64,000 nt of DNA from Blastocystis hominis (GCF_000151665.1 NW_013171866.1:62001-126000), one strand, 5' to 3'. Shown: positions 47,701 through 58,879, counted from the first letter of the stretch. Program-made: numbers and translations. Notes: a model not told the origin generated them from the sequence alone.

Positions 47701-48030
47701 GATGTTCTTTAGGTGATCAGCGTATTGCTTTGGAATATAGCTGGTCTAGATCTGAGCGAAAAAGTGTGCTAGAACCATTCGAAAATCAATTGCAGCCAAA
47801 GCCGAACACAAGAGTGATAATGTCTAAAACTAAATGAGAGTGATAAGAAACACCTTTCCTGTTCCCGTAGGACTTTCTAGCATAGCATTTTTCCTGTTTT
47901 GAATGGAGTCAATTACCATTCTCATGTAATCCTTTTGGATATCATAAGGAGGAAAGGGAAACTGCACTGAAACACCATTGTAATCAAAAGAGAATTGTTT
48001 CTGTTCCTTTCCCTTAACTAATTGACTCAT
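44783..48030 (-). CDS. RTEL1: RTEL1-type Fe-S DNA helicase
   Basis: About 1,000 residues. XPD-family 5'-3' helicase; RTEL1 is favoured over FANCJ because the N-terminus reads FDYNGVSVQFPFPPYDIQKDYM..MLESPTGTGK and motif Ia is IIYCSRTHTQIKQIVREI. Seen: the Fe-S region after RDQMCINQDVR (CHFLGLTCPY.., VCPYYIARHEV), the DEAH box VVIVDEAHN, GKASEGIDF, YRAVNQSIGRVIRHKNDFGV. The C-terminal ~170 residues are Ser/Thr/Lys-rich with a SATTSATTSANTSANA repeat and end near GIKRFFRSN, a partial PIP-box-like FF motif. A 30-nt intron sits near 45,390; several others lie between 46,150 and 47,850. RTEL1 unwinds D-loops and G4 structures. TGA is encoded. Confidence 0.85.
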
Positions 48031-48077
48031 TTTGAAAACTACAGAACACTTTGTAAGCTGTGGGATCCCACTATCAA

Positions 48078-48085
48078 AACAAACA
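48078..48085 (-). terminator. TGTTTGTT element ending the acyltransferase
   Basis: 3 nt after the encoded TAG; with 4-nt spacing, cleavage falls after TA and poly(A) restores UAA. Confidence 0.7.
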
Positions 48086-48088
48086 GAT

Positions 48089-49333
48089 CTAAAATACAAT
48101 CTCTAAATCATCTTCACCTTCTGGTTTATACTTTGCGAAGAGTTCTTTAATTTGATCGACATACTACGCAATTCAGTACCAAGCCACAAAATTACCTTCC
48201 TATGGATCTCTAAAACCATTTTTTCTGTCGGATTTTCGCACTTCTTCACAGGAATCGGTGATCCAAACACTGTAGTGATCTGTGTATTTCGAGGAAGCAA
48301 ATGGGAGATCGGTGGAATACGAATTCCCAGAATCTATATAAAATGATTCTCTCTCCCCTACACTCTTCGTAATGCTATTCAGCCATCCGATCGGCTTGTT
48401 CGTCTCTTTGATCTCCCAAAGATTGTTTTCACCGAATGAGTACCTGCTTCTAATGCATTTCGACATGCTACATAGGGACGATGGGCGTGCCTGTCTGCAG
48501 TGCTACACGAACAAACCCTTTGTGCTTCATGATAATTCGATTTTTGTGAGAGATGGTTAGTAATGATTCATCTGCACCTCCTGGTAATACGACCGCTGAG
48601 CAGCCATTTTGGAGAAGACTATGGATCGTGGAGGCGCGGCAATCCGTTCCGCCAAGAGCTAAACAGAAATCCCGATAGAAGGGAATAATGTAGCAGCAAC
48701 TTACAGCTACACCTCGAAATAATATGCGAGGAAATAAGATATGGATATCGGATGCATTCGTTCCGATGTTCAAGCAGATTCCAAAAGGTAATACTCCATG
48801 AGGATGGGCTGCAAAGATATAGGATCCTGGAGGTAATATTGTTGTGCGTACAATCGATGAATTCTTGGCAGCAGCTATTTTCTTCCAAATAGGAAGGTTG
48901 TAAAACCATCTGGAAGGTCTTCCGGTATGAAGTTCAGGATCCTTCATAAATGATATAAAATACAACAAGATGAAGGGAATTAGAAAGTGGAAGGCATGGG
49001 CAATTGGGAAGAAGAAAAACACGAAAATTGAGAGTTTCAGCAGCTTGTACATAATCAAATCTAGTAAGAACATAAACAACGATACCTACTACGGTGATCT
49101 TGAATATTACGCTTGTAAAGAGCACCCTGACAAAGCAGAATGCTAAAAGTAACAATGCAATACGCAGAAATACATAGCAGATAAAAGGGAAACAATCTCC
49201 ACAGCGAACACATACATTTTGTATCCAATTCAATAAAAATGATAATCTATCAAAATAGCAAATAAAAATTGAGTAGGGATATAATATAGTAGCAAAGACA
49301 GATAATAAAGGCCACAATAGTATTTTTAGTCAT
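48089..49333 (-). CDS. DGAT2: DGAT2-family acyltransferase
   Basis: About 340 residues. The family transfers acyl chains to diacyl- or monoacylglycerol at the ER. Seen: N-terminal membrane spans (KNTIVAFIICLCYYIISLL and SIFVFFFFPIAHAFHFLIP), the catalytic HPHG in FAAHPHGVLPFG, the PGGADESLL motif, RVALQTGTPIVPM and YSFGENNLW, and the end ENPTEKMVLEIHRK joined by a 32-nt intron to YVDQIKELFAKY. Start at 49333 (MTKNTIVAF) is the first Met of the hydrophobic exon. The substrate (DAG, MAG or wax alcohol) cannot be told. The RTEL1 start is 58 nt downstream on the same strand. Confidence 0.85.
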
Positions 49334-49470
49334 GATTCTTTGCACATGTATAGAATATCGAACGTAACTGGAAATGCAGAACTTGAAGGAATTGAAAATA
49401 CTATAGAACAGAATTGAGGTTCGTGGATATTTGACACTATATAATTTGTTATGGTACAGAAAGAATTTGA

Positions 49471-49478
49471 AACAAACA
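49471..49478 (-). terminator. TGTTTGTT element after the LRR gene
   Basis: AACAAACA on plus, 42 nt past the encoded TAA of the minus-strand LRR gene. Confidence 0.65.
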
Positions 49479-49520
49479 AGCAACTGCCCATAGGGTACAT
49501 TCATAAACTGTGATAACTGA

Positions 49521-52236
49521 TTATAAAAAGTATGGGGAAAATGTAGGAGGAGTTAGCTGCAGTACCAGGTTTATAGAAACATCTAAGAATGAAATGAATA
49601 TACTATAAAGACTGGAAACTGATTTCGATTTCACATTATGGAATGCCTTAAACAGCATTACATTCGAAAGATTTGGAATATCTGAATGATATCAAATAGT
49701 ACATTTAGAATATACTTCTTAATTTCACTGTAAAAGGATGATAGAAACTGAAATTTTGAGATATAAGCGATTTTAAATTCGGAAGATCTACATTTGATAA
49801 TTGCGAATCATTTCATTTATACTTCGCATAATCAATTCACATGATACATCATCGGTTCCAGCAAGTGCATCACTCCCGAGTTGAATGGATTGTAGTGCTG
49901 GGAGATCTATTGAAATCATTTCATTCGATTCATTTAAATACTCTCAATTACTGTTGACAGAGAACTCTCAAATGTATAATTACCTAATGTAATGGATTGC
50001 AGATTTGGAAGGTCTAATCATTATTCAAATATTCAATAGCATGTCAATACCTCGAACAACAAATGAACTCCCAGTAAAATTACGTGACCAGCTTCCGACT
50101 TTACCAATTACAAGAGTACATAATGAGGGAAGCTTTCTTAATTCAAACTGCCCGCCGAAATCACTAAAGCTATATTCACCAATTTCAATTGATTCCAATG
50201 ACTTGCAATTAATAATATGGAATGATTTCGATTCATCGCCTTCACACATTGTGCTCTTTTTCTGGGTGAACGAATAAAGACCAATTTTCAAACTTTTCAA
50301 TCTAAACATTCCTTCGATTAGGAATGTTTTTACGGATGCAAATGAATTATGGCCAATTTCAATTGACTCGACTCGTGTGAATCGAGAGAAATCAAGTGTC
50401 GTAAAAGCAGGATCATTGCAAACCCAATTGGGAATATTAATGGAAGTGACAGAAGACTGAATTGATTGCATATAGTCATAGTTATAAACTTTAGGGAAGA
50501 GAATTTCGGAGACATCTAAGTATAGAGAGCAAAATATAATCAAAACTATTAACAATAGGATGGACCACGTTCTGGAATGGGAAACCTTGCCAATCTCCAT
50601 TCAGCTTACGATTTTTAAGATTTGGAATATCTAAATCAGATCGATGATTCACATTTCAAACTACTTTCCAAAGTCAATAAACGAATAGAATAAAACGCAA
50701 ATCCCTCGGAATTAAGAATTGTTAAATTAGGAAGATCTACATAGCATTTTTAGTTTTTATATTGTATACTTCGCATGGTTAATGAACATGATGAATCCCC
50801 TCTGCCTGAAAGCGCTTGACTTCCTAGCTCGATAGACTTCAACTCTGGGAGATCTATACCAATCATCTTTTTTGCATTTATTTCATACTTTCAATTAGTA
50901 TTGATTTGGATCTAGAAAACGTACAATAACCTAATTTGATGGATTGCAGACTTGGAAGATCTAATCACTTTATTTTTCATACTATATCAATACCTCGAAC
51001 TACAAATGAAGTAAAATTGAAATTGTATGATTGACTTTTAATTGTACCAATTTGAATGGATTGTAATTGTGGTAGATTCTTCAATTCAAAGTCTCCAGCA
51101 AAATCAACAAAACTGTATTCACCAATTTGTATCGATTCCAATGATTCACAATTTAATATGTGGAATGATTTTGATTCGTTGTTTACTTTATCTAAATCCC
51201 ACTTTTGATTATTTTTCACAATGGAGAAAGATTTGTTACCGATTTTAAGAGTTTTCAATCGATTCAACTTGTCGATTTGAAATGTTTGCACTGATCCAAA
51301 ACAATCATCGCCGATTTCGATAGTTTTTAGCCATTCAAATCTGTTAAGATTTAATGCATTTACATCATTACAACAATTTGATCCAATTATCAAATCTGTT
51401 AATTCTAAACTCATACTTTCTAATTCTTTTGATTCTGTAATCGTTTGCTCAACAGGATATATATTGTACCATCCAACATACAGATCTACACCACTCACTT
51501 CCTTTCCATCCTTCCATTCACATTCTCGAGTTGCAATTCCAGTCTTTTCATCAATCAGACATCCTTTCCCTTCACGAATAAATGCTTCATTATCTTCGTC
51601 ATAGCGAAATCCACCCACATAAATCGGAATTCGTTTCGTTGGATCCAAGCTATCTACTCCATTTCGCTTCAATTCTGTCATGGTGTTTCCATTGAAACAT
51701 CGAATCACTTCTGTCATTGTTCCTTTGTTCCACATACCTTCTACAACCACCTTTCCACTTTCTTCATCATATTCGATACCCCATCCTTCTTTCTCCCGTT
51801 TTTCATTAAATTCTCCGTGATACATCAAATGGCCTGTTTTGGCTGACCAGATTTCCATCCGAAGTCCCTTTTTGTGATTAACTATGTGATTTAAATCTCT
51901 CTGATCCAAAATATCTTTATATTGTTGACGGAAATCAACTCGACCGTTCTTGTATGCGATGAACTCATTCAATTTCATTCCTTTTTCATTTTCCTTCCAC
52001 TGTTGTTTCAAAACATTATTTTCAAATAAGAAAGAATCTCCATTTCGAGTTTGCAGTAGGAATTCGTTTTTATGTTCTCCCTGATATCGATGAACTGTAT
52101 ATCTGATTCCATTCCTAATTAGGGGTTCCGCACTGCCGGAAGATATATATCCATTTAACAAATATTCAGCTCCATTTAGCTGTATCTCGGAAGCTATTTA
52201 TAAGTAGAAACAGAATGCCATACATTTAGAATTCAT
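49521..52236 (-). CDS. Modular leucine-rich-repeat protein with MORN-like N-terminus
   Basis: About 690 residues. Exon 1 (MNSKS) is joined by a 30-nt intron (52196-52225) to a large exon. The first ~220 residues have GEFNEKREKEGWGIEYDEESG-type units, like MORN repeats. Then comes BspA-type LRR sequence (LESIQIGEYSFVDFAGDFELKNLPQLQSIQIG). After the first FVVR the gene continues as a chain of small exons that all begin at the same codon phase with D/N-[LI]-P-x-L. Next is a second large exon with its own LRR block ending FVVR, and then a second chain of four or five small exons. The two chains are parallel copies, so half the gene arose by duplication. No signal peptide. Function unknown; such LRRs usually bind proteins. 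Confidence 0.75.
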
Positions 52237-52738
52237 AATAGTGTACAAACTATTAATTCTTTTCTAAAATCTGAAACAATCATGCTAATAATAGTGGTTA
52301 TTTTTTGACATATTACTTTTTTGGGATTGAATAGTGATTGAATGGGATATTAGGCATGCCATATCACATTGACTGATAGTAGTATTATAATGAACGTACG
52401 GAGTAATATCAATGTCAGTGCCGTTGGTTAAACTGTTGCATATTAATATTTTGAAAGCAATTATTAATATTGTTATTATTAGAATTATTAGGATGAATTA
52501 TTTGGTAAATATGGAATAGAATGGATGAGCCTTATCTACACTCTTTGTTGCTGTGTGTAAAAGGGATGAAAATGGTACCAAATAATTCGCGATGTTGCTG
52601 AATTCTGTCCTACAGGATAGTGAATAGGATAAAAAGCCTGGCAATAACACTCGTCTTTTCGAATCCCAATAAAAGCGCGATTGATAGTTTTTAAAAATAG
52701 TGCTTTTGCAACAAAGAGAGAAAGAGTAAAGTAACGAT
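52237..52738. other. Intergenic region
   Basis: AT-rich 500 bp between two minus-strand genes; promoter of the LRR gene and 3' end of the Cys-rich gene. An open frame at 52498-52833 partly overlaps the last exon of the Cys-rich gene in a wrong frame. Nothing else recognised. Confidence 0.5.
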
Positions 52739-53951
52739 TTACTCCACATTGATCGAGAGAGTGTTTTCATTAGGAGATCGAATGATTTCCATGAACTCAG
52801 CAAGTCGTCCGCCGATGTCCCATTCTTCCTCATAGTGGTGTTAAGGACTTTCCATTACCTACTACTAAAGGATATGAACTGCATCGAGAAGAGATAGCAG
52901 AGGAAATCTTCCGAGCTGATGCTGACCTGGCATTCCTTGGTGAATTTATCCATCACATCCATGTCAAAATCAAGTCTCTCGATTTCTTCCTGCACGTCGT
53001 CCTCCTCCTCCTCCTCCTCTTCTTCTTCTTCTTCTCCTTCCTTGTTGTCACAGCACTCCTCCTTCTTGCAGCAGCCTTCCTTCTTGCAACAGCCTCCACA
53101 GCAATCCTCCTTCTTGCAGCAGCCTTCCTTCTTGCAACAACCTCCACAGCAATCCTCCTTCTTGCAGCAACCTTCACAACACTCCTCGTCCTCCTCCTTC
53201 ATGCAGCAGCCTCCACAGCAATCCTCCTTCATGCAGCAACCTTCACAGCATCTTCCCTCTGCAGACGGATACTCGTAGCACTCCGGGTGATAACCGGGAG
53301 GGAAAGGACTCTCTCGAGTGAAAATGAAGTCAACAACTTGTGCTATTCATTATCCTCAAGAAATTAACAAACTCAGGTTCTCTCCCAATGTGCCCACCTT
53401 CAACTGATAGTGGACACGCGTAGACACTAACTCTTCCTCCTCATCTTCCTCTTCCTTCTCCTCCTTCTCCTCCTTCTCCTCCTTCTCCTCCTTCTTCTTC
53501 CTTGCACTAGCCGTCAATTGAAATAAAGTAATAAAAATACATCTCCTCTACCATACGGTCATAAACCGTCATTACCTGCAGCGTTTTCTCATCACTAATG
53601 GCTACGTTGATGAGAGCAGAATAGTGAGCATCGTCCATCTCCGAGAAATCCTCAATACGAACAACCGTCATTCTGTTCGCCAAGTCTTCCATGTCCTTTC
53701 TCACTTCTCCAGTTTCCTCATTACGAATTGCCTCAGAAGCGTACTCCACATTATGCACAAAATGATTTCTAGAGGAGAAAGCAGAACAGAGAGTAATACC
53801 GGACGTTGTAAGTGGCAAGCAGCAGGTTGGACTGAATGACAACCATCTTTAATACTTCAATTTCCGAATAATCACCCTTGTAGGATTTCACCAAACTCAT
53901 GATTTTTTCGTTCAGTCCTTCCAAGGATTGCTCTTCGAATTCGTCGTACAT
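52739..53951 (-). CDS. Acidic protein with CC-x-x-CC repeat (metal-binding?)
   Basis: About 330 residues. Start MYDEFEEQSLEGLNEKI at 53951. A 31-nt intron joins ATYNVR to NHFVHNVEYASEAI; a longer intron (about 69 nt) and a 36-nt one follow. A Lys/Glu run precedes TRVHYQLKVGTLGENL. Then comes a block of about ten units of the type CCGGCCKKEGCCKKED, an acidic run, and DFDMDVMDKFTKECQ. The last exon, YEEEWDIGGRLAEFMEIIRS, is reached only across an ATATCC..AC intron. The paired cysteines suggest binding of thiophilic metals, like metallothionein, but no known family matches. TAA is encoded at 52739. Confidence 0.65.
52835..52875 (-). other. U12-type AT-AC intron (41 nt)
   Basis: The minus strand reads ATATCCTTTAG at the 5' end and TCCTTAACACCAC at the 3' end: consensus 5' splice site and perfect U12 branch site. 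Removal joins FSMQF to YEEEWDIGGRL in frame; all GT-AG alternatives examined break the frame or need odd borders. Confidence 0.8.
53036..53245 (-). repeat. CC-x-x-CC-coding repeat
   Basis: Repeated TCCTCCTTCTTGCAGCAGCC-type units (plus strand) encode Cys-Cys-Lys-Lys-Glu on the minus strand. Confidence 0.85.
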
Positions 53952-54023
53952 ACTCAGAGAAGAATTTCCAAGGCAAATCTAAAATAATGTTGTTAACCCG
54001 GGTTACAAAAAAGGCAAAAAGAG

Positions 54024-54096
54024 TGGATGTGGTGGGCATCGATCCCGCTACCTATCGCATGCGAAGCGATCGCTCTACCATTTGAGCTACACACCC
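54024..54096 (-). tRNA. tRNA-Ala(CGC)
   Basis: 73 nt on the minus strand. Acceptor GGGTGTG/CACATCC with one G-T pair, D stem GCTC/GAGC, anticodon stem ATCGC/GCGAT with loop TTCGCAT (anticodon CGC), 5-nt variable loop, T stem GCGGG/CCCAC with one C-A mismatch, T loop ATCGATG. A run of five T follows about 4 nt past the discriminator A, as expected for RNA polymerase III. No intron and no encoded CCA. Confidence 0.9.
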
Positions 54097-54461
54097 TCGA
54101 AATTGCTTCTCTGTACTCGATACATAAGTAACCGTAAATGTGTAACTTGCTTTTCAAAAATGCGAGTTGAATACACGGTGTTTAGAATTTGCGCAATTCT
54201 TCTTGCATCTTTTCTATTGTAGTTGTAAAAAAAGTGCTGTTATGTTTAGGGGTTATGGGGGAACCTATTTATACGGAAACCAATCGAGTCTCCGTGCATC
54301 TGAATGTAGGGATCAATTTGTTATTGCCGTACTATTTATTACTAATTGTGTTGAAATAGGTTGTGGAGAATACTAGTCCATCTGAAGCACCTGGTAGTTC
54401 TGTTTGAAACTGTTTACAGTTAGCTATATATAACAATGTAATTATATCAAAACCTACCATT
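54097..54461. other. Intergenic region
   Basis: AT-rich spacer between the tRNA and the GT49 gene. A 69-codon open frame at 54167 has no protein-like features. Confidence 0.5.
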
Positions 54462-56241
54462 ATGAATAATGTGAAAAGAGTTGCTCATCCAACAGATAAA
54501 ACTGATTTAGTTGATCATTTTAGTGAAAGTACGGAAACAAACGATGAGCAGGGTGTGTCGACCGAAATCGACTCGTCAAAATCTATTGTGGCAAACACTC
54601 AGCCAACATTATCTGTATCCCCTACTACCAAACAAACAAAGACTTATCATTTTCGTAACCAACTCACACCATCTACGGGGTACGTGTGCTTGTCCTCGAT
54701 TTCGAACCTAGTGCCCCACTTCTTGATCAAAATATTTACCGACAGAAACGAGAGGAGGTAATAAAGCGCCTGATTACGACCAGCAGACCCGAATCTGTCC
54801 CCCTATTATTTACTCGAAACTATCTCACTTTCCGCAGACAGTATCTCGTCAAAACGCGCCCCTGGCGTTTATACAACCACAAAATGCGTGTCTACTACAT
54901 GAAGAAAAAGAAAGGGCAGCCCTACCCTCTCCCTCCCTCCCCTCCGCCCACTCCTTCTCTCCCCCCAATCGTCGAAAAGCCCGATTTCAACGGCCTGGAC
55001 GAGCCTTCCATCGGCGTGACTCATCATTTCAGCTGTCCGCCTTGGGGAGCCGACGAAGTGATTCGAATCCGCCGCTTTGAGGGCAGTCGCGAGGTGGCGA
55101 AGGAGATTCCGGAGTATTTTCCGAGTCCCGACGATCCGTTTTCGTTCACGCTGATCGCCGTGGGAACGTTTGGGTTTGTGTGTGTGGAATAACGGGAAGC
55201 TACTCGCGGATTTTCTACATTCCGTATTTGCTGCGTCGCTGGAGCGGACAATTGTCGCTGGTTTTGTACGGAACGGACGACGAAGAGGCGAAGATCATCG
55301 ACTATCTGGACAAACGAGAGTACAGCGAGCGGCTCTCGCTGATCGTCTATCTGGTCAAGAACGGCACCGAGGAAAGCAAGACCTTCCCGATCAACGCGCT
55401 TCGCAATCTCGGCATTCAGAACTCCCGCACGACGCACTACATGGTGACCGATTTCGATGTCTGGCCGGTCTGTACTGCGTCCACTCCCTGCTCTCACGCC
55501 TCTAGACAATCTGTACAACGAATTCAAGAAGGTTCCGACCTCGATCCTCCAACGCGACGACGTGGCGATCATTCTCCCTCTCGCCTTCTTCGATCTCGGC
55601 CAGTTCCTCACGTTCTGCCTCGAACTCAGCAGCTGCATCCGCCTGCACGTGCCTCTCTCGCTCTCTCACGCGTAGAGCGATGGAGTACATCCCGCAGGAC
55701 AAGGTGCAGCTGCGAGCCTGCATCAAAACGCGCGTTTGCACTTATGAAAAGCTCTGGCAGATGACGCACGTGGGCGATTGGGGGATTTTTGTGATGCTAG
55801 CTGTACATCAACAACTATTGGATGACTCTGCCGGGGGGCGTCGTCGCGGAAATCACGTGTCTGCTGAATGAACATCAGGAACCGTGGGGATTTTGCGGTT
55901 TTGTGAGAGATAGGTATGTGATGTTGCGACGGTCGAAGAACACGCCGCTGTTTGACCCCCGGTTTGTGAATTATGGGTATAATAAAATGCAACTCATTCA
56001 GCATCTTCGGTATAAGGGATTTCGTTTTTATGTGCTGGTGAATTCATTTGCGATGGATATGCCGCATCGGAATTCCCGCTTTAGGAACCGTTTTCTGAAC
56101 AAGACGATGAAAACGAACCCCATGGAGGAGTTATATTCTTCTTTCATGGATGAGCTAGAACGCCAGTATGGTTCGAACCGAAAGATCCCTATCTGTATTT
56201 CTAATAAAACTAAGAATTTTTACAAGGTTGTATCAATCTGA
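54462..56241 (+). CDS. LARGE/GT49-type glycosyltransferase
   Basis: About 530 residues. A Ser/Thr-rich N-terminus is joined by a 32-nt intron to DQNIYRQKREEVIKRL and a Pro-rich linker. Then LYGTDDEEAKIIDYLDKREYSERLSLIVYLV, FPINALRNLGIQNSRTTHYMVTDFDVWPVYNLY with the DxD motif, VAIILPLAFF, and near the end RFVNYGYNKMQLIQHLRYKGFRFYVLVNSFAMDMPH. This order matches the GT49 domain of LARGE and B4GAT1 (beta-1,3/1,4 glucuronyl- or N-acetylglucosaminyl-transfer). No membrane anchor is visible at the N-terminus, which is odd for a Golgi enzyme, so the true start may differ. Introns near 55,167, 55,472, 55,650 and 55,770 are 28-34 nt. TGA is encoded. Confidence 0.75.
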
Positions 56242-56249
56242 TGTGCTTT

Positions 56250-56257
56250 TGTTTGTA
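56250..56257 (+). terminator. TGTTTGTA element after the GT49 gene
   Basis: One-mismatch element 8 nt past the encoded TGA. Confidence 0.55.
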
Positions 56258-56605
56258 CCAAAATAGTGTTTTTGTTCTTTTTTCGCTTTTGCAAATTATT
56301 CCCTTTTTGCTATCTGGAATACGAATCCAATGATTCGTGTTCTCGATTTGTATAACTTTGGGGATGAATCCATCGTGTCAAACCCGGTGTATAACTCGAT
56401 CATGACAACGATCCCTGTTTTATCTCGTTTTGGCGTTAATTCGTAGAATATAAAGAGAGATGCGCAGGAGAAATCCATTATTTTAGCAATTCCGATGACT
56501 TCGACACTGAAATCTTCTCGCTTCTCTCAATCATTTATCCGTTTGTATGCTTTGAATTTGTGAGTATAGAGTCTCATATCCTCACCTCCTCTTCCGTTTA
56601 CAAAG
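56258..56605. other. Intergenic region
   Basis: AT-rich spacer ahead of the VPS9 gene. A 60-codon minus-strand open frame at 56296-56478 is not convincing. ATATCCTCACC at 56565 resembles the AT-AC 5' splice site but no 3' partner is clear. Confidence 0.4.
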
Positions 56606-58723
56606 ATGAGTACATCACGTACTCAGGGAAAACGGCGGCAATCAATAGTAAATACGTCCAGACAAAAGTATGTATGCGGAGAGTGTGCTTATTTAAAGAT
56701 GGATAAGTGGAATGGAGTTGGGTTTGCGGAAGAGCGCCATTGCCGTATTCTGTACGACGACGTCATCACAGTCGACGGCACATCTGAATTCCGCATTCTG
56801 TTAATCGACAAGCCTCTTGAAGGCAGCTATTACCCTCTCCAAGTGTTTCCGCAATCCAATGTTTTGTTTCATTCTGGACATGTTTCAGGTCTCTCCTCCT
56901 CTCTCTCTATTCTTTGTAGAAGTATTCGACTATTTCGTAGGACGCTCGGTTTCCGATAGTCTGGTAGTGTCAATCAAAAAGAGCACAGATATATCCTTTG
57001 TTTGCTTGTTTGTTTTTTCTTCACTCCACTTCTTTAATAACAACTACGTACTCAATAGCACCGATCCATCCATTCAGGATTGTATTCTCAAGCTGCAGAG
57101 CTGGATCGAGGCCGAGTACGCCAAAGTGAAAGCAGAAATCAGCCGAAACAATCCCTACTACGCCTCCTCTCTAATGATTCAGTTGTTTATTCGACGAGTG
57201 GTCGAGATGTACTTCATCGAGCGATGTTACGATAAACTCTCCCATTGCCTCATCGACCGCTCGATGGCCGACGAGATCCATCTGCAGTGCATTCTAGACT
57301 CCATTCAAGTCGTTTTGGAGAGGACGTTTCAATTAGAAACATGGCGGGCTTCGACCTGAAGATGTGTGTTTGAACCCTCTATGCTACTACCCGGATATAG
57401 TACATCGCGCAGCAGCACAGTTGAAGAAGATGGACGAGCAACGCAGCGTGCTGGGGAAGCTGAATGTAGGAGTGATCGGGTTTTGATCGATCGAAGATGA
57501 TCTGGAAAACGCTGAAACTCCTCGCCGTGGAGACGAAGGATCGGATTCTGGTTCGAAAATGTACGATTTGGTGGTGTTTTTTAATCAGCGATCCTGCATG
57601 AAGTCACAGCGGATGATCAGCTGCCTCTTCTGATTATCGTGGTATTTCCCGCTGTTTCCACTCATTCCAGATCTCCCAGAGCTCGCTATCGAATATTCTG
57701 AGCCAAATCCGGTTCATCACCGATTTCGATTTCATGCATTGCCGAACCAACGAATTAGAGTTTCCCCGTTTCCCCTTTTTCCCTCTAGATATTGCTTCGC
57801 CTCCTTCTACACCGCCATCGACTTCCTTCGCCATTTCAAGCCCAAAAAGCGCCATCTCCAGAACGCTTCCACGTTTCGACTTCCCCGTCCCGCGGTTCGC
57901 TCCGTCCCCGCGGGGATCCACGCCTCCGGCTGGACCTCCTCCACCCAATCCATCTTCAACGATCTCCTCACGCGCTCCTCCCTCGACCCCCCTTCCCCGC
58001 GGGGATCCACCGCTCCCCCCACGCCCCGGTCGACCGTTTCGCGGGCGTTTCGCCAGCCGGCGGCGTCGGCGGCGTCGTTCTGGTGGTCGGAGGCGCTGGA
58101 GCGTCGCTTTCAGTGAGGTGTGATCGGGTTTTTACATTCCAGGCAATGCGGCGACGAAGCGTCGGAAGCGTCGATTCCCGCGGAACTGGACTCAGTTTTG
58201 TCGCTCCCCGCGGAACTGGACTCGGAATTGTCGCCGTCGGACGAGTCGCTTCTGGGCGATGCCGAGTTTTCGGAGTCGCAGGAAGCGTCGAAGTCGGCAT
58301 TGCCGAGTGTGTCGGGCAATTCGGCGCCGAGCGCGTGGCGGTGGCTGTGCTGCTGCGACGCGTGTGACGATGCGTGTGACGACGCGTGTGGAGATGCGTG
58401 TGGAGACGCGTGTGGCGGCGGGAAGCGCGGAGCGTGCGAGAAAGTGGGAGAAACGCGGAGGAACGAAGTGCTGTGCTTCGAAGAAACCAACGTGAAGAGC
58501 CTCTTGCTGCCAGCGTGCCAGCCGCCCAAGGCGGCGACCGCGTCGGAGAGGTCGCTGGCGTCGTTTCCGGTGGCGTCGATGCCGCAGAGGGAGCCGGTGG
58601 CGCGGAGAAACACGGTCGATGATGCGAATGTGTACTCGGCGTTTGATTCGGGGTTGGGACCGTTTTTGTCATCGCTGAAGACGAATAAGAGGAAGGTGGT
58701 GCGTAGTAGTGATTTTACGATGT
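56606..58723 (+). CDS. VPS9-domain protein (probable Rab5-type GEF)
   Basis: About 600 residues. The N-terminal region includes VCGECAYLKMDKWNGVGF and EVFDYFVGRSVSDSL. An AT-AC intron (56991-57044) joins SIKKSTD to YVLNSTDPSIQD. A helical bundle follows (MIQLFIRRVVEMYF). Splicing by 28-31 nt introns then gives the VPS9 core: EDVCLNPLCYYPDIVHRAAAQL, TADDQLPLLIIISQSSLSNILSQIRFI and NELEYCFASFYTAIDFLRHF. VPS9 domains activate Rab5-family GTPases in endocytosis. The C-terminal ~330 residues are disordered, Pro/Ser/Ala-rich, with a CDACDDACGDACGDACGG repeat. No encoded stop at the end: ATG is followed by T at 58723, GGAG, TGTTTGTT. Confidence 0.7.
56991..57044 (+). other. U12-type AT-AC intron (54 nt)
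   Basis: Starts ATATCCTTTG and ends CTTCTTTAATAACAAC. The 5' site is consensus; TTCTTTAAT is a near-consensus branch site. Removal keeps the frame (KKSTD/YVLNS). A 3' end 3 nt later (TAC) would also keep it. Confidence 0.75.
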
Positions 58724-58727
58724 GGAG

Positions 58728-58735
58728 TGTTTGTT
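58728..58735 (+). terminator. TGTTTGTT element ending the VPS9 gene
   Basis: 4 nt after T58723 (TGGAGTGTTTGTT), the base that starts the poly(A)-completed stop. Confidence 0.8.
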
Positions 58736-58879
58736 GATTCAACTTTTTACTGTTCTGGAAGGAGGTTCGCGAGAATGTTTGTAGGGTGTGGAGAGGAGAG
58801 ATGAGGGAGTAGAGCAGAGGAGGAGGAAGCTGGGGATTGGGTGGTTCGTTATCTTTGGGAGATTAACACGCTAGATCTG

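Noticed and set aside
54167..54376. 69-codon plus-strand open frame after the tRNA
   Set aside because: No homology, no composition signal and no 3' element at its end.
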